NCBI RefSeq assembly: GCF_020497125.1
Contig: NC_059072.1
Span: 71,245,697 to 71,309,696, forward strand
From: Mauremys mutica
Lineage: Eukaryota; Chordata; Testudines; Geoemydidae
DNA: 64,000 bases
Reading direction: 5' to 3'
The notes below the pieces were generated by a model that was not told the DNA's origin, ran no database searches, and worked only from the letters and a program-made list of their open reading frames with translations. Positions 42,349-52,712 of the stretch are shown in pieces. Made by a program: the position numbers and the translations under genes. How positions within the stretch are numbered: the stretch's first letter is position 1; every line of letters begins with the position of its first letter.

Positions 42349-43125
42349 CAGAGGTTCTAAAACTGTGGTCTGTGGACCACCAGTGGTCCGCGAGCTCCAT
42401 TCAGGTGGTCCACGGATAGTTTCCTCTAAGGTGTGCACCTGGGCAACCGCACATGAGAGAATGAAGGGTCACCCACTTAATTAGTGAAGACATGCAGGGT
42501 CACCCACTTAATTAGTGAACCCCCTGCACTAATTAGGTGTCTGGACCCTGGAGAAGATGCACAGGTAAGGTGAGGTGATGGCCTTGGGGGGAATAGGGAG
42601 TAGGTGGGAGGGGGCAGTGGGGTGAGAAAAGAGGGTAGGGGAATTTGGGATGTGCAGGGCTGCGGCGGCCACAGAAAGAGGCAACTTTCCCCAGCTCCAG
42701 GGTTGCAGCTGCTGGGGAGAAACAGCCCTCTTCCCCAGCCTCAGCTCTGTGGCTGCTGTGCTGGAGGGAGAGACCCTCCTCCTTCCCAGCCCCAGCTCAG
42801 GGGCTGCCGCGGTGTGGGAGAAAAGGCGAGACCCCCCACTTCCCAGCCCCAGCTTAGAGGGCTGCTGTGGCAGGGGAGAGAAGGCACATCCATCACATTA
42901 TAAAGGCAAGACTACTGATATTAAAATATGAGTTGTGTGCTTTTATTTGTAGAACAAAAATTTTAATTATTATTAAGGTTTTTTTATATATAGTACTTTT
43001 ATCCAAAGTGCTTTACAATAGTTAGCTAACGGTACAAACAACATTTGGAAAGATCATTAAGTGGTCCACCAAGACCCTCAGCAATTTTCAAGTGGTCTGT
43101 GAAAAAAAAAGTTTGAGAACCACTG
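42349..43125 (+). mobile_element. hAT-Charlie-like MITE, 8-bp TSD
   Basis: The ends CAGAGGTTCTAAAACTGTGG and AGTTTGAGAACCACTG are inverted hAT termini. The flanks TTATAGAG (42341-42348) and TTATAGGG (43126-43133) form an 8-bp duplication with one change. Inner GGTCCACC motifs are also inverted. The right duplication overlaps the first bases of the next MITE. Confidence 0.9.
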
Positions 43126-43130
43126 TTATA

Positions 43131-43422
43131 GGGTATATCTACACTGCAATAAAAAAAAAAAACATGTCTCAGAGCCTGGGTCAGATGACTTGAATTTGGG
43201 CTGCAGGTTAAAAATTGCATTATAGATATTTGGGCTCCAGATGGAGCCCGTGCCCCAAAATCCTGTGAGTGGGGATGAGTCTCAGAGACTGAGCTCCAGC
43301 CTAAGCCCGAATGTCTACACTGCTATTTTTAGATCATCATCCCAAGCCCCGCGAGCCGAAGTCAGTTGACCCAGGGGCTGAATGTCAGTGTCACGAGTTT
43401 TTTACTGTAATGTAGAGGCCTG
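43131..43422 (+). mobile_element. MITE with GTCTACACTGCAAT-type terminus, copy 2
   Basis: It begins GGGTATATCTACACTGCAAT and has internal TCTACACTGC near 43314 and a degenerate right end (GTAATGTAGAGGCC). It is related to 26342-26609. The hAT copy to the left inserted at its very edge. Confidence 0.7.
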
Positions 43423-43446
43423 TTCTTTTTCTGGAGCTGAGGAGTA

Positions 43447-43827
43447 TTGGTTGATCACAGAATGACTATGAGCCGCCAATGTGATATGGCTGTGAAAAAA
43501 GCTAATGTGGTCTTGGGATGCATCAGGCGAGGTATTTCCAGAAGAGATAAGGAGGTGTTAATACTGTTATACAAGGCACTGGTGAGCCCTCATCTGGACT
43601 ACTGTGTGCAGTTCTGGTCTCCCATGTTTAAGAAGGATGAATTCAAACTGGAACAGGTTCAGAGAAGGGCTACTAGGATGATCCGAGGAATGGAAAACCT
43701 TTCTTATGAAAGGAGACTCGAAGAGCTTGGCTTGTTTAGCCTAACCAAAAGAAGGCTGAGGGGAGATATGATTGCTCTCTATAAATATATCAGAGGGATA
43801 AATACCGGGGGGGGAGGAATTATTTAA
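43447..43827 (+). pseudogene. CR1 reverse transcriptase C-terminal part
   Basis: The 126-codon frame contains VKKANVVLGCIRRGISRRD, LYKALVSPHLDYCVQFWSP and QRRATRMIRGMENLSYERRL, ending RRLRGDMIALYKYIRGI. These blocks form the C-terminal, post-catalytic part of CR1 ORF2. No catalytic FADD box is included because the copy is 5'-truncated. Confidence 0.9.
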
Positions 43828-43946
43828 GCTCAGTACCAATGTGGACACAAGACCAAATGGATATAAACTGGCCATCAGGAAGATTAGACTTGAAATTAGA
43901 CGAAGGTTTCTAACCATCTGAAGAGTGAAGTTCTGGAACAGCCTTC

Positions 43947-44583
43947 TGCCATGGAGTCTGTGGGGAGACAAGGCTTCCTGTAATTCACCATGACTCTCAG
44001 CCAGCCAGTAAAACAGAAGGTTTATTTAGACGACAGGAAGACAGTTCAAGACATGCATCCGACGAAGTGGGTATTCACCCATGAAAGCTTATGCTCCAAA
44101 ACGTCTGTTAGTCTATAAGGTGCCACAGGATTCTTTGCTGCTTTTACAGATCCAGACTAACACGGCTACCCCTCTGATACAGTTCAAGACAGGCCTTGCA
44201 GATACAGACAACAGAACCTGCTCAGTCAGGTCCATCTTGGGGGGCCAGGAGGTCTGTCTGGCCTCCTCTCCATTTTCCCAGCCATCTCCAAACCTTAAAA
44301 TTGCCAGCCCCTCCTCTCCCTTTGTCTCTTTCCCAGGCCAGGAGGTCACCTGATCTCTTTGTTCTTCAACACCTTTAGTTGGCACCTTTGCAGAGGAGGG
44401 GCCCAGGCCATTAGTTGCCAGGAGACAGGGTGTCAGCCATTCTCTTTGCAGACAGGATCACACTGGCCCCCTAGGGCTCTGCAACAATCACACACCCCTA
44501 GACACTTGAGAAATGCATAGGGGAAACTGAGGCACCCACATAGCACTCAGGGAAAACATTAAGAACATTCCCACTTCATCACA
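43947..44583 (-). mobile_element. Solo LTR nested in CR1, carrying a Penelope scrap
   Basis: The insert runs from TGCCATGGAGTCTGTGG to TTCATCACA and is flanked by CCTTC (43942-43946) and CCTTT (44584-44588). AATAAA lies on the minus strand (complement of 44021-44026). CR1 homology resumes right after it. A 125-bp Penelope end lies within it, so three layers are nested here. Confidence 0.72.
44054..44178 (+). mobile_element. Penelope 3' end fragment, 13-bp TSD
   Basis: TGCATCCGACGAAGTGGG through GCTACCCCTCTGAT is near-identical to 10986-11125 of the long Penelope element. It is flanked by ACAGTTCAAGACA on both sides (44041-44053 and 44179-44191), a perfect 13-bp target duplication. This is a severely 5'-truncated insertion. 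Confidence 0.92.
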
Positions 44584-45164
44584 CCTTTCAAGGGGAGCAG
44601 AGGGGGCAAAAGACATATCTGGCTTCAAGACTAAGCTTGATAAGTTTATGGAGGATGGGATGAAGGGATAGCCTAATTTTGGCAATTAATTGATCTTTGA
44701 TTATTAGGGGTAAATATGCCCAATGGCTTGTGATGGGATGTTAGATGGGCTGGGATCTGAGTTACTACAGAGAATTCTTTCCTGGGTGTCTGGCTGGTGA
44801 GTCTTGCCCACATGCTCAGGGTTTAGCTGATCGCCATATTTGGAGTCAGGAAGGAATTTTTCTCCAGGGCAGATTGATCTGGAAGTTTTTCGCCTTCCTC
44901 TGCAGCGTGGAGCATGGGTCACTTGCTGGAGGATTCTCTGCACCTTGAAGTCTTTAAACCATGATTTGTGGACTTCAATAGCTCAGACATAGGTTAGGGG
45001 TTTGTTCCAGGAGTGGCTGGGTGAGATTCTGTGGCCTGTATTGTGCAGGAGGTCAGACTAGACGATCATGATGGTCCCTTCTGACCTTAAAGTCTATTAC
45101 TCTATGACTCTAACTATGGTCAGATAGCTTTCCGACAGTTAAGTGGGTTTGTCTCCACTATATA

Positions 45165-45590
45165 TATTTTTACTGTGAGTTAATTGATCACCATTACTTC
45201 AAGCTAAATGCCTTGAAAAGAAGATCAAGAAGTGACTTGATTAGGATGTATAAATACATTCTCAGGGAGAAAATAGCAGGTACTAAAGGGATCATTAATC
45301 TGGTGAAGAAAGGCAGAAAAAGAACCAACAGCTGGAAGCTGAAGCCAGACAAATTCAGAATAGGCATACATTTTTAACAGAAAGGGTGATTAATCATTGG
45401 AATAACCACCAAGAGAAGTAGTGGATTTTCTGACTCTTAGGGTCTCAAATCCACATTGAAAGGTATTCTTCAGCCACCAAATTATTGGGTTCAATACAAG
45501 GGTTGCTAAACTAAAACTGTCTGGATTGTATTATGTGGGAACTCAGAGTAGGTGATTAATTCTGGTCTTAAAATCTATGAGTATAGGACT
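45165..45590 (+). mobile_element. Old CR1 3' fragment
   Basis: AGGGTGATTAATCATTGG, ATAACCACCAAGAGAAGTAG and TGGATTTTCTGACTCTTAGG correspond to the CR1 C-terminal coding region. The phrase ACTTGATTAGGATGTATAAA precedes them. It is more diverged than the neighbouring copy. Confidence 0.6.
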
Positions 45591-45610
45591 TAACATGCTT
45601 GTGAAGGCTA

Positions 45611-45689
45611 GTGTGGATGTCCACACAGTTGATCAAGGTTATAAACATTTGTTCTTTACCCAGGGATCAGCTTAGGGTAAAGAACAAAT
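45611..45689. repeat. Two adjacent perfect hairpins
   Basis: GTGTGGA and TCCACAC (45611-45626, 2-bp loop) are followed by ATTTGTTCTTTACCC and GGGTAAAGAACAAAT (45647-45661 and 45675-45689, 15-bp arms, 13-bp spacer). They lie just before the LTR-like block at 45706. Confidence 0.6.
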
Positions 45690-45705
45690 ATTTGTAGTTT
45701 GGAAC

Positions 45706-46790
45706 TGTAGCGAAGGGGCGTGGTCTCCTTCCCTGACAGATGGGGAGAGAACTGCAACTGCCCCCTGGTGGGCAGAACCAGGATATCCGCAGCCACTCCA
45801 CCAGAAGCAGAGGGGCGGGACAAGAACCGGGACTATAAGAGGCCAGTCCTCTAGCTCATTGAAGGCAGAGCTGCCAAAGGAGCAGGACATGTCCCTTGTG
45901 CAACTGCTAGAGCTTGGACCTGACGGAGGCTGCTCCTGTGCCAGAGACCCGGAAGGACTGCCGGAGCTACCAGAAACCGGGACACTGGGGAGCTGCTGTG
46001 GCTGCCACTCACCATTTACCTAAGCAAGACCAACAACAACCCTGGAACCCAGATACCCCCGGACTGGGAGTGTAGGAAGGAGCCCAGAGAAGCCAAATAG
46101 GGTTCAGCTGTATGGCTGCAAGCCAGCCAGCGGGTTTCAGCTGGATTTCCTCGCTGACCCAGTGGCAGATCACTCCTCCACTGTTAGGGCCCTGGGCTGG
46201 GACACAGTGGAGCGGGTGGGTCTGTGTGCCCCTACTCCCTGCCATCCCACTGTCAGGGGTGGTTGCCTCCCCACCTTTATGTCAGGAGGCCTGCATTGGT
46301 CTGATGCCAGCATGTGCTAGGATGCCAGATGGTTTAGCAGTCTCTCCCCTCAGAGAGCTAATCTCCCCCTAGACTGCGGGGCTGCTCTGCCTGACAGAAG
46401 GCCAGAGCCCCCTGACCTGATTGCTGCCCCGGCCTGATTTATAGACAAATAGACTTACCCCGGCAGATAGACTTACTACTGCACAGCCTGACTGCAAGCT
46501 AGAGCTGTTAACTGATTACGGCCCCATCCTGATTGAAGGTGCTAGGCCTAGAGACTTGCTGCCACCTGGCCCGACTGTGGGTCAGATCCATTAACCATGT
46601 GCTGCCCCGCACTGGCTGAGTGTCGGGGCTACCAGACCCAATTGATACCCAGTCTGGACTGAAGACTAGGACCTATTAACTGTTGGTTAATTCCTCCTGA
46701 ATGGAGTCGCTCTAAGAGCATCGCAGTGAGGGGGCATGGTCTCCCTCCCTGACAGGTGGAGAGAGAACCGCAACTGCCTTACAGGAACAA
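45706..46790 (+). mobile_element. LTR-retrotransposon-like block with terminal direct repeats
   Basis: A roughly 65-bp motif recurs at each end: GGCGTGGTCTCCTTCCC at about 45717 and GGCATGGTCTCCCTCCC at about 46733, each followed by GACAGRTGG-GAGAGAAC-GCAACTGCC. Between them lies about 1 kb of GC-rich sequence without a long frame. It resembles the ends of reptile LTR retrotransposons, but there are no coding domains or clear target duplication. Tandem duplication of another repeat is an alternative. Confidence 0.45.
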
Positions 46791-48380
46791 AGTAAACAAA
46801 ACTCTAGTTTATGCATATCCCAGGTTTTAGCCACGATCCCATTCTAAAAAAAAGCGGCAGAGTAAAAAAGCCAATCTTATAAGGGTAAGAGTGTCTACAC
46901 TGGGGGTTATACCAGTATTACTAAATTGGTTTAAATTCACATCTGAGATAATACCAAAAATACTTTGTAGAGAAGTTCCAAGTCTGATTTTGATTATCCT
47001 TGTAACTGGGGGAAAAAAATAAAAGATCTGCATGATTTCAAATATTTATGGCTAAAACTCATTGACAGCTGGAATATTTCTTTCTTTCTTTTTTTTTTTT
47101 AACTAAATGACGTATGGTTTGAGATTAAAGGATTTAAAAATGGCTCCCTTCTGAAATTACTGCAAAGGATCCATAATTACTTTTATTCTTCTATCTGCCA
47201 AGAAAAAAATCACATTATACCACAAGATTTGAAACACGGATAGATTTTGACACTGGTTTATGCAAGATGCATTTTTCAAGGGAAGGAAAAATAAATGCTT
47301 AGGAAATTGCTATTTTTCTGTCATTTTAGTTAAGATCACAGAGAGGAAAAAAAACCATTGCAAATAAGAATATATAAGTTGTTGTATGAGCCATCAGCCC
47401 CGGCTATTTTTCAAAAGTGAAAGGAGACCTCGGGATGTGGTGAAATGACTCTTGCAACTGGGAAATCCTAAAACCAGAAAAAATTTATTTGAAAACAGGA
47501 TAGAAAAGTCTAAGTAAAAACAATGCAGCTTCTTCCCTCTCTGTTTACAAATAACATTCCGGGTATTTTTGGCCAGCTACTAAAATGAAATTTTGAATTG
47601 TGGTGGTGTATGTTGCAACTGTCTGATAGTTTGTAATGACAACACTGGAGTCATTACATTTATGAACCAGTTTTGCTAAAAGTATAAAGCTTGAGAAGAA
47701 ATTAAGTAACCTGATATTCCTTCTCCACTAAGCTGATATTCTTCCATTAACTCAAAAATCCACTTTCATTTTCTTCCTTTCTGCTGCTCTTGCACTAATT
47801 TACATATGTTTTGGCCCTTCCAAAATACTCTTCATTTTCCAATTAGATTCCTCCATTACATAATAATTAAAGACAAATCAGATTATGGTGATTAGCATAA
47901 ATTATAAGCCATTTTATTAATTTCTGAGGGCATATTTCTACAAGGGATAACATACAAATTAGAAGGCTAATTAGGCCAAAATTACCTTTGCTAATGAATC
48001 TAAGTAGTCATTAAATCCTCTAACAAAAGGGATCTTTTTGTGCATTAGAGGCTGAAGGTGTAATTTTTCAAGTACCAACACCAGCAGTAAAATCCTTGAA
48101 GTTTCAGGAAGATTAAACTAAGGGCTCAGTTCCAAAAATGTATTGTTTCTATTAGAATCTGTGTTTTAATCTTTATACTGTGAAGGTCTGAGGAATGACT
48201 AAAGATCATTTCTTTAAGAGAAGAGGACAAATCTTCAAATAGACAAGTTTCATTTTTGGTGGGGATCAGGACAAAGAAAGGGGTTCAGAAGAACCCATAT
48301 GAAATTTTACATCACAGTGGAAGTGTAAGCTGTACATCATGCAGATATCATGTAAGGTTTTAATGTACTGGTAAGCATGC
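46791..48380. other. Unique AT-rich DNA, candidate conserved non-coding region
   Basis: There is no repeat except a (CTTT)n/T run at about 47076-47101. The part at 47560-48110 is dense in TAATTA/ATTAG cores, with an ATTAGCATAAATTA block near 47890. That composition is often found in developmental enhancers embedded in gene deserts. The evidence is compositional only. Confidence 0.35.
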
Positions 48381-48387
48381 ATGGCCA

Positions 48388-49266
48388 TCCCTCCTGGTCT
48401 ATCTCTGAGAGAGGCCATGCCTTCTCACTGTCATGCTCTTAGCATGGCAATCAATTAGTGGCGGAATTAGCTGTCTTTAAAATTTCAGGCCACTTGGGCC
48501 AGGCTAAACAATAATGAGTCTATGAACCTCGGCCCTCAGGCAGGGCTGGGCACCTGCAGGCAGGACAGAGTAACAAAGTGTCCTCAGTCAGGGCAGGGCA
48601 ACAAACAGTGTAAGAGCTTATCCCTCGGACAGGGTAGAGTATTACAGGGTTTAGTCTAGAGTCCTAGCTCTGGCGGATGGTAAACTAGTGCAGGCATCCT
48701 GGCCTAGGGTGGGGAGGCTGCCACCCCAGGGATGGAGTGGCAGGGGTAGGAGGACCTGGGTCCTAACAGTGGTGATCCCAGCCCAGGGCCCTAACAGTGG
48801 CAGATCATTCCATCACTGGGCTCAGGTCAGCGTGTTGAGGCTGGATTCCCCCCTATCTGCAGGCAGCAATGAAGCCAGATTACAATTGGCTGTCCCTGGG
48901 CTATTTCCTCCCCTCCACTCCCCTTTGGATGTATCTGCATCCAGGGGTCATCCTCCATTTCCCCGGAATACATTGCCAATGGTAGTCCCAGCAGCTCCTC
49001 AGTGTCGGGAATGGCAGGGCGCTCTGGAAGCTCATGCAAGTCCTCGGGGCAACAGTGGTCCTCCTTGGTGTCCTGCTCCACTAGAGGGGGAGAAGCATGT
49101 GTCTCCCTCAACTGCTCCCACCCAACTGAGCTGCAGGGCCCACCTTTTATACTGTCCTGCCCCTCAGCTTCCAGAAGGGTGGGCGTGGCTTTCCTGGCTC
49201 TACAAACCAAGGGGCAGGTTGTGGTCCCTCCTGGTCTAGCTCTGAGGGAGGCCACACCTCCTCTCT
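48388..49266. mobile_element. LTR-like block with terminal direct repeats
   Basis: TCCCTCCTGGTCTATCTCTGAGAGAGGCC at 48388 and its near copy at 49225 (in brief, CTGGTCTAGCTCTGAGGGAG) bracket about 840 bp containing CCCTAACAGTGG twice (about 48752 and 48788). The phrasing matches reptile LTR elements. There are no coding domains. Frames at 48688-49313 overlap on both strands and show no domain. Confidence 0.4.
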
Positions 49267-49652
49267 ACAGTACTACAACTGCAGTAGTTACTTTGGGGCC
49301 TCATTCTGTATAGTAGTACACCTACAGTTCATCTCTTGGCCTCGTCAAAATGAGTGGGTTACTACTGAAATCTATGGGGTTCCATGCAGGTGTTGGTTCT
49401 GCCCAAAAAGAGCTCATTGAGGGACTGGGGTTTGGCTATCTTTCAATTGTTTATGGTCCAAGCCCTCTTATTGTGGGAAAACTCCTGCTGAAGTTAAGTG
49501 AAGTAATCATGACAGGAAGGATAGTCCTGTTGTTAGAGCACTAGTCTAGGACTAACAATTGCCAAAAAGTACACGTCTCTTTAGGAAAAGTACAGGTCAT
49601 CAACTGACAATAACTGAAAAATAAACCAGGAATGGACTAGTCTAGGACTGGT
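49267..49652. other. Unique DNA with a SINE head scrap
   Basis: GTTGTTAGAGCACTAGTC at about 49530-49547 resembles the A-box head of the tRNA-derived SINE seen near 25.9 kb. CTAGTCTAGGACT occurs at 49541-49553 and again at 49637-49649. Confidence 0.35.
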
Positions 49653-49880
49653 CTATCCCAAGACAGTGCAGGTATGCTTGGGGTGGATCATGTCTGCCAG
49701 CAAGGACTCCAGTTCTGGCGAGATGGTTTTCACCACAACCTTGTAGTCTGTGCTGAGGAGCAAGATTGGGTGCCGGTTCCTTAGGTCGCAGAGGTGCAAG
49801 TACTGTGGTCTGACACAGTGAGGCCTTAGAAACTCACCCACTTCTAAAGGCCCCTCCCCCAGCCTTGTGGGAGGGACCAC
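49653..49880 (-). pseudogene. Tx1/L1-type LINE reverse transcriptase fragment
   Basis: The minus strand reads LRNRHPILLLSTDYKVVVKT and then ISPELESLLADMIHPKHTCTVLG. This corresponds to the RT finger region of Tx1-group L1 elements (the N-P-x-S-L-L-x-D-Y-K block and the H-P-x-Q-T block). It lies downstream of, rather than before, the C-terminal part at 50116-50631, so the element is rearranged or two copies are present. It is truncated on both sides. Confidence 0.7.
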
Positions 49881-50115
49881 TGGACCCAGGAACTAACTGA
49901 ATATGAGGGAAAACTAATGAATAACAGGAATGGAGGCGGGGTCATAGGTTCAGAACTAGGGATCCAGAGGGGAACACCGAGCAGAGAACCCCAGACAGTG
50001 CACACTGCTCCTCAAAGCTGTCTAGGGAGCCAGCGGATGCTGCCCAGAGGAACTCTGTCAGGATGCATGAGACCAGGGAGGAGCAGAAATAGGCCCCACA
50101 GTCGCAGAACATCCC

Positions 50116-51241
50116 CTAATTCAGCATCCTCCTCCTGGTGTTGAAGATGGCCACTTTGGCCAGGGCCAGGAGGAGGTTGATGAGGAGGTCTCGTGACTTC
50201 GTGGGGACATGGACAGGGTGTGAATATATGAAGAAGTGTGGGGAAAAGTGCAGCCAGAACCTCCACAGGAGGTTCTGGAGGAGCCGGAATAGGGGCTGCA
50301 TCCTGGCGCATTCTAGGTAGGCGTGTGCCAGGTTCTCCCTTACGCCACAAAAGGAGAAGGCGTCAGGGATGGGGGTGAACTGCGCTATGTACATGCCCGT
50401 GCTCATGGCTTCATGGAGGAGCCGCCAACTGATATCCCTGGCAGGCCGTGGGACCAGGGTGGAATAGAGGCTGGCCCGCTGGAGCTTCTCACCCTCTAAA
50501 GATGGTAGATAGTCCCACCACTTGTTATCAGGGAGGGACAAGGGTGAGGAAGTGAAATGTATGGAGCACAAATGTACCGGTATATAGGTGTGCCCTTGGC
50601 ACGGTTCTGAAGCAAACCAGTTACAGGGCACTCAGCCGGCTTGGGTTATGGAAGGGAGAGCGTTAGGGGGGCTCGCAGGACAGGAGCCCAATGAAAAGGT
50701 TCAGAGGGCCTGGGGTGAGAGTTGGGCAGGGAGCATCCTCTCACAGGACCTGCTCAAGGAAAACCTGAGAGGTGGGTGACAAAGCTGCTCCCACCTTCTG
50801 GAGTACGTGCAGGTGGGTCTGAAGGGTGGAAAGCTCCATGCACTGACCAAGCGCTTGGGGAGCCACCCAGTCCCTCCTGTCATAGTCCAGGAGGTATCCA
50901 ATTCTAGTGGTTTCTGCCAGGACCAGCCTCTGGTGCACCGAGGGGGACTCCGCCATCTGCACATGAAGGTAGGAGTTGTGTAGCAGGGGGTCCGTGAGGA
51001 GGTCTGCCCTTCGGTGGCCACAATGGACATGGTTGCTGTGAACAGCTTCCAGGTCTGGAAGAGATCCTGGTAGAAGACTGGCAGCTTGGAGAGGTCTCAC
51101 AGAAGACCCCTCAGGTGGAGAAAAAAGAGCTGTTGGTTGTATTGGAGCCCTCGGAAGTGGCGGAGGAAGGTGGACCGGACCAGACCAGCTTACTTTCACC
51201 TCTGCACCTAATTCATCTTTGTACAGTCTTTGTTCAAACAC
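50116..51241 (-). pseudogene. Tx1/L1-type LINE ORF2 C-terminal region
   Basis: Read from 51241 downward, one frame includes NHVHCGHRRADLLTDPLLHN, AETTRIGYLLDYDRRDWVAP and STLQTHLHVLQKVG. After a frame break, 50631-50116 gives WWDYLPSLEGEKLQRASLYS, ARDISWRLLHEAMSTGMY and the Cys/His block FCGVRENLAHAYLECARMQP, ending RRRMLN. This is the conserved post-RT tail of Tx1-clade elements. The copy is broken by frameshifts and lacks endonuclease and catalytic RT, so it is dead. Confidence 0.75.
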
Positions 51242-51439
51242 AATAAAGTTGTCTAGTTAAGACAAGCCCTAGGAGACTTCCTGATTAAGGTTCTTAAGGG
51301 AAGCATACTTTTTCTACTTTGGCAAGAAGGTTTTTGGCAAAATAACAAACCAGTTTATAAAATTAATCTTCCCTATGGGTATGGCCCTGTGTCAGAGTGC
51401 TCAAAGCTACACAGTTGAGCCAGGACTTTGATCACTCAG

Positions 51440-51725
51440 GCATCAATCAGCTCCCCTCATAGGGTTGCCAACCTGGTTTCGCTGGGAGTCTCCCAGAATC
51501 GGGTTCCATCTCCCGGAGCCTACTGAAGCCAAACTGGGAGATTTTAGTTTGTTAAAAGTCTGGTGGCACAGCAGGGCTAAGGCAGGCTCCTTTCCTGCCC
51601 TGGCCCTGCGCCGCTCCCAGAAGCAGCCAGCACGTTCCTGCAGCCCCAAGGGAGGGCAGGGGGTCTCTGCACACTGCCACCTCCCTGAGCACCGACTCTG
51701 CAGCTCCCATTGGCCAAAGAGCCAT
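51440..51725. mobile_element. Truncated GC-rich MITE fragment
   Basis: AGGGTTGCCAACCTGGTTTC at about 51462 and an interior resembling those of the hAT MITEs at 13884 and 41336 (GCGCCGCTCCCAGAAGCAGC, GCAGCTCCCATTGGCCAAAG) identify a related element. The right end is missing, having been cut off by the next repeat. Confidence 0.55.
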
Positions 51726-51779
51726 TATATAAAAGATGATATGAGGAATAGCTTAATACCAAACGAACAGAGTAAGTGC

Positions 51780-52075
51780 ATGGTAACTTGCCTATGGCCA
51801 CAACATACAGAAAACTATGACCAGGTCCCACTAGACACTTTTGTTGGTATAATAATGTTGGTTAGTGGTATGATATTCTTTGAAAGCAAAAGTGCTAGTG
51901 GAGACACAAAAAGGGCTCTTGCTGATATAGCTTATTTAACTTGGGGAGCTGGTATATGCTATGCTGGCAGAACCACTCTTGCCAGTACAAGCTGTGTCTA
52001 CATTAGAAGGGTTTGCCAATATAGCTATACCGGTATAACTATACCAGCAAACCTTTTCTAGCATAGGCTAGGCCT
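51780..52075. mobile_element. Decayed MITE remnant
   Basis: CACTAGACACTTTTGTTGG, CAAGCTGTGTCTACATTAG and AGCAAACCTTTTCTAGC show the GTGTAGAC/TCTACA phrasing of the short DNA elements in this window. The left end is unclear. No target duplication is recognised. Confidence 0.45.
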
Positions 52076-52710
52076 AAAGCATTGTCCAAACTGGGGTCTA
52101 ACCCAATTTCAACAGTTGGTGGCCAGCAATTAATGTAACTGTACAGGGACAAACTCCTAGTGGAGGCCAAGAAAGTGGCAAATTGACTGGTGGAACCCAC
52201 TCCAATTTCAAACAGGGGAAGGCTCCCCTGACACAAATAGCTACTTGCCTTGGATTTATACTGGTGTGACTGGCTACTGGCCAGTGATTGCTAAAATTAG
52301 GGCTAATCCCTACTATTGACAAGGCTTTACCAAAAACCAAATAAACAAATCCAAACTAAAAAACAAACCAAAACCAAAAAACTGCTAAATGCAGTAAATC
52401 TCCCTAGAAAGACACTTGGCAAAGATAATTAACAGCCATCTAACACTGGCTAAGCTTTAACCTATAGTGCCAATTTCTTTTATTTGTGGGCCACCACAAA
52501 GTGCAGCTTTGCCAGGCTGTTCGTTGGGCCAGGGAAGTGGAAACCAAATGAGTGTCTGAGAGATGTAATTTCACTGTTCGCTCAGAAAGAGATACTCTGC
52601 AACAACGAATCACTGTGTTTGACGATAAAATGGTGGCATTTAATGTCACTGGACAAATTAAAATAACAGGGAGGCGATTAAACTCATAACAGCCTTATGA
52701 AAAATAAACA
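52076..52710. other. Unique non-coding DNA
   Basis: No recognised repeat is seen. A poly-A-rich patch (AAACAAACCAAAACCAAAAA) lies at about 52361-52381. Confidence 0.35.
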
Positions 52711-52712
52711 AA

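Larger units (their letters stand above)
43440..45112 (+). mobile_element. CR1 LINE, 5'-truncated, split by an LTR
   Basis: The CR1 3' part comprises the RT thumb and C-terminus (43447-43827), the 3' UTR from about 44590, and the end GTCCCTTCTGACCTTAAAGT then CTATTACTCTATGACTC. It is interrupted by the LTR at 43947-44583. It is a better preserved copy than the CR1 at 22640. Confidence 0.9.

Noticed and set aside
50012..50350. 112-codon frame overlapping the Tx1 tail
   Set aside because: It is a shifted reading of the same LINE sequence whose true frame gives the conserved Cys/His block.
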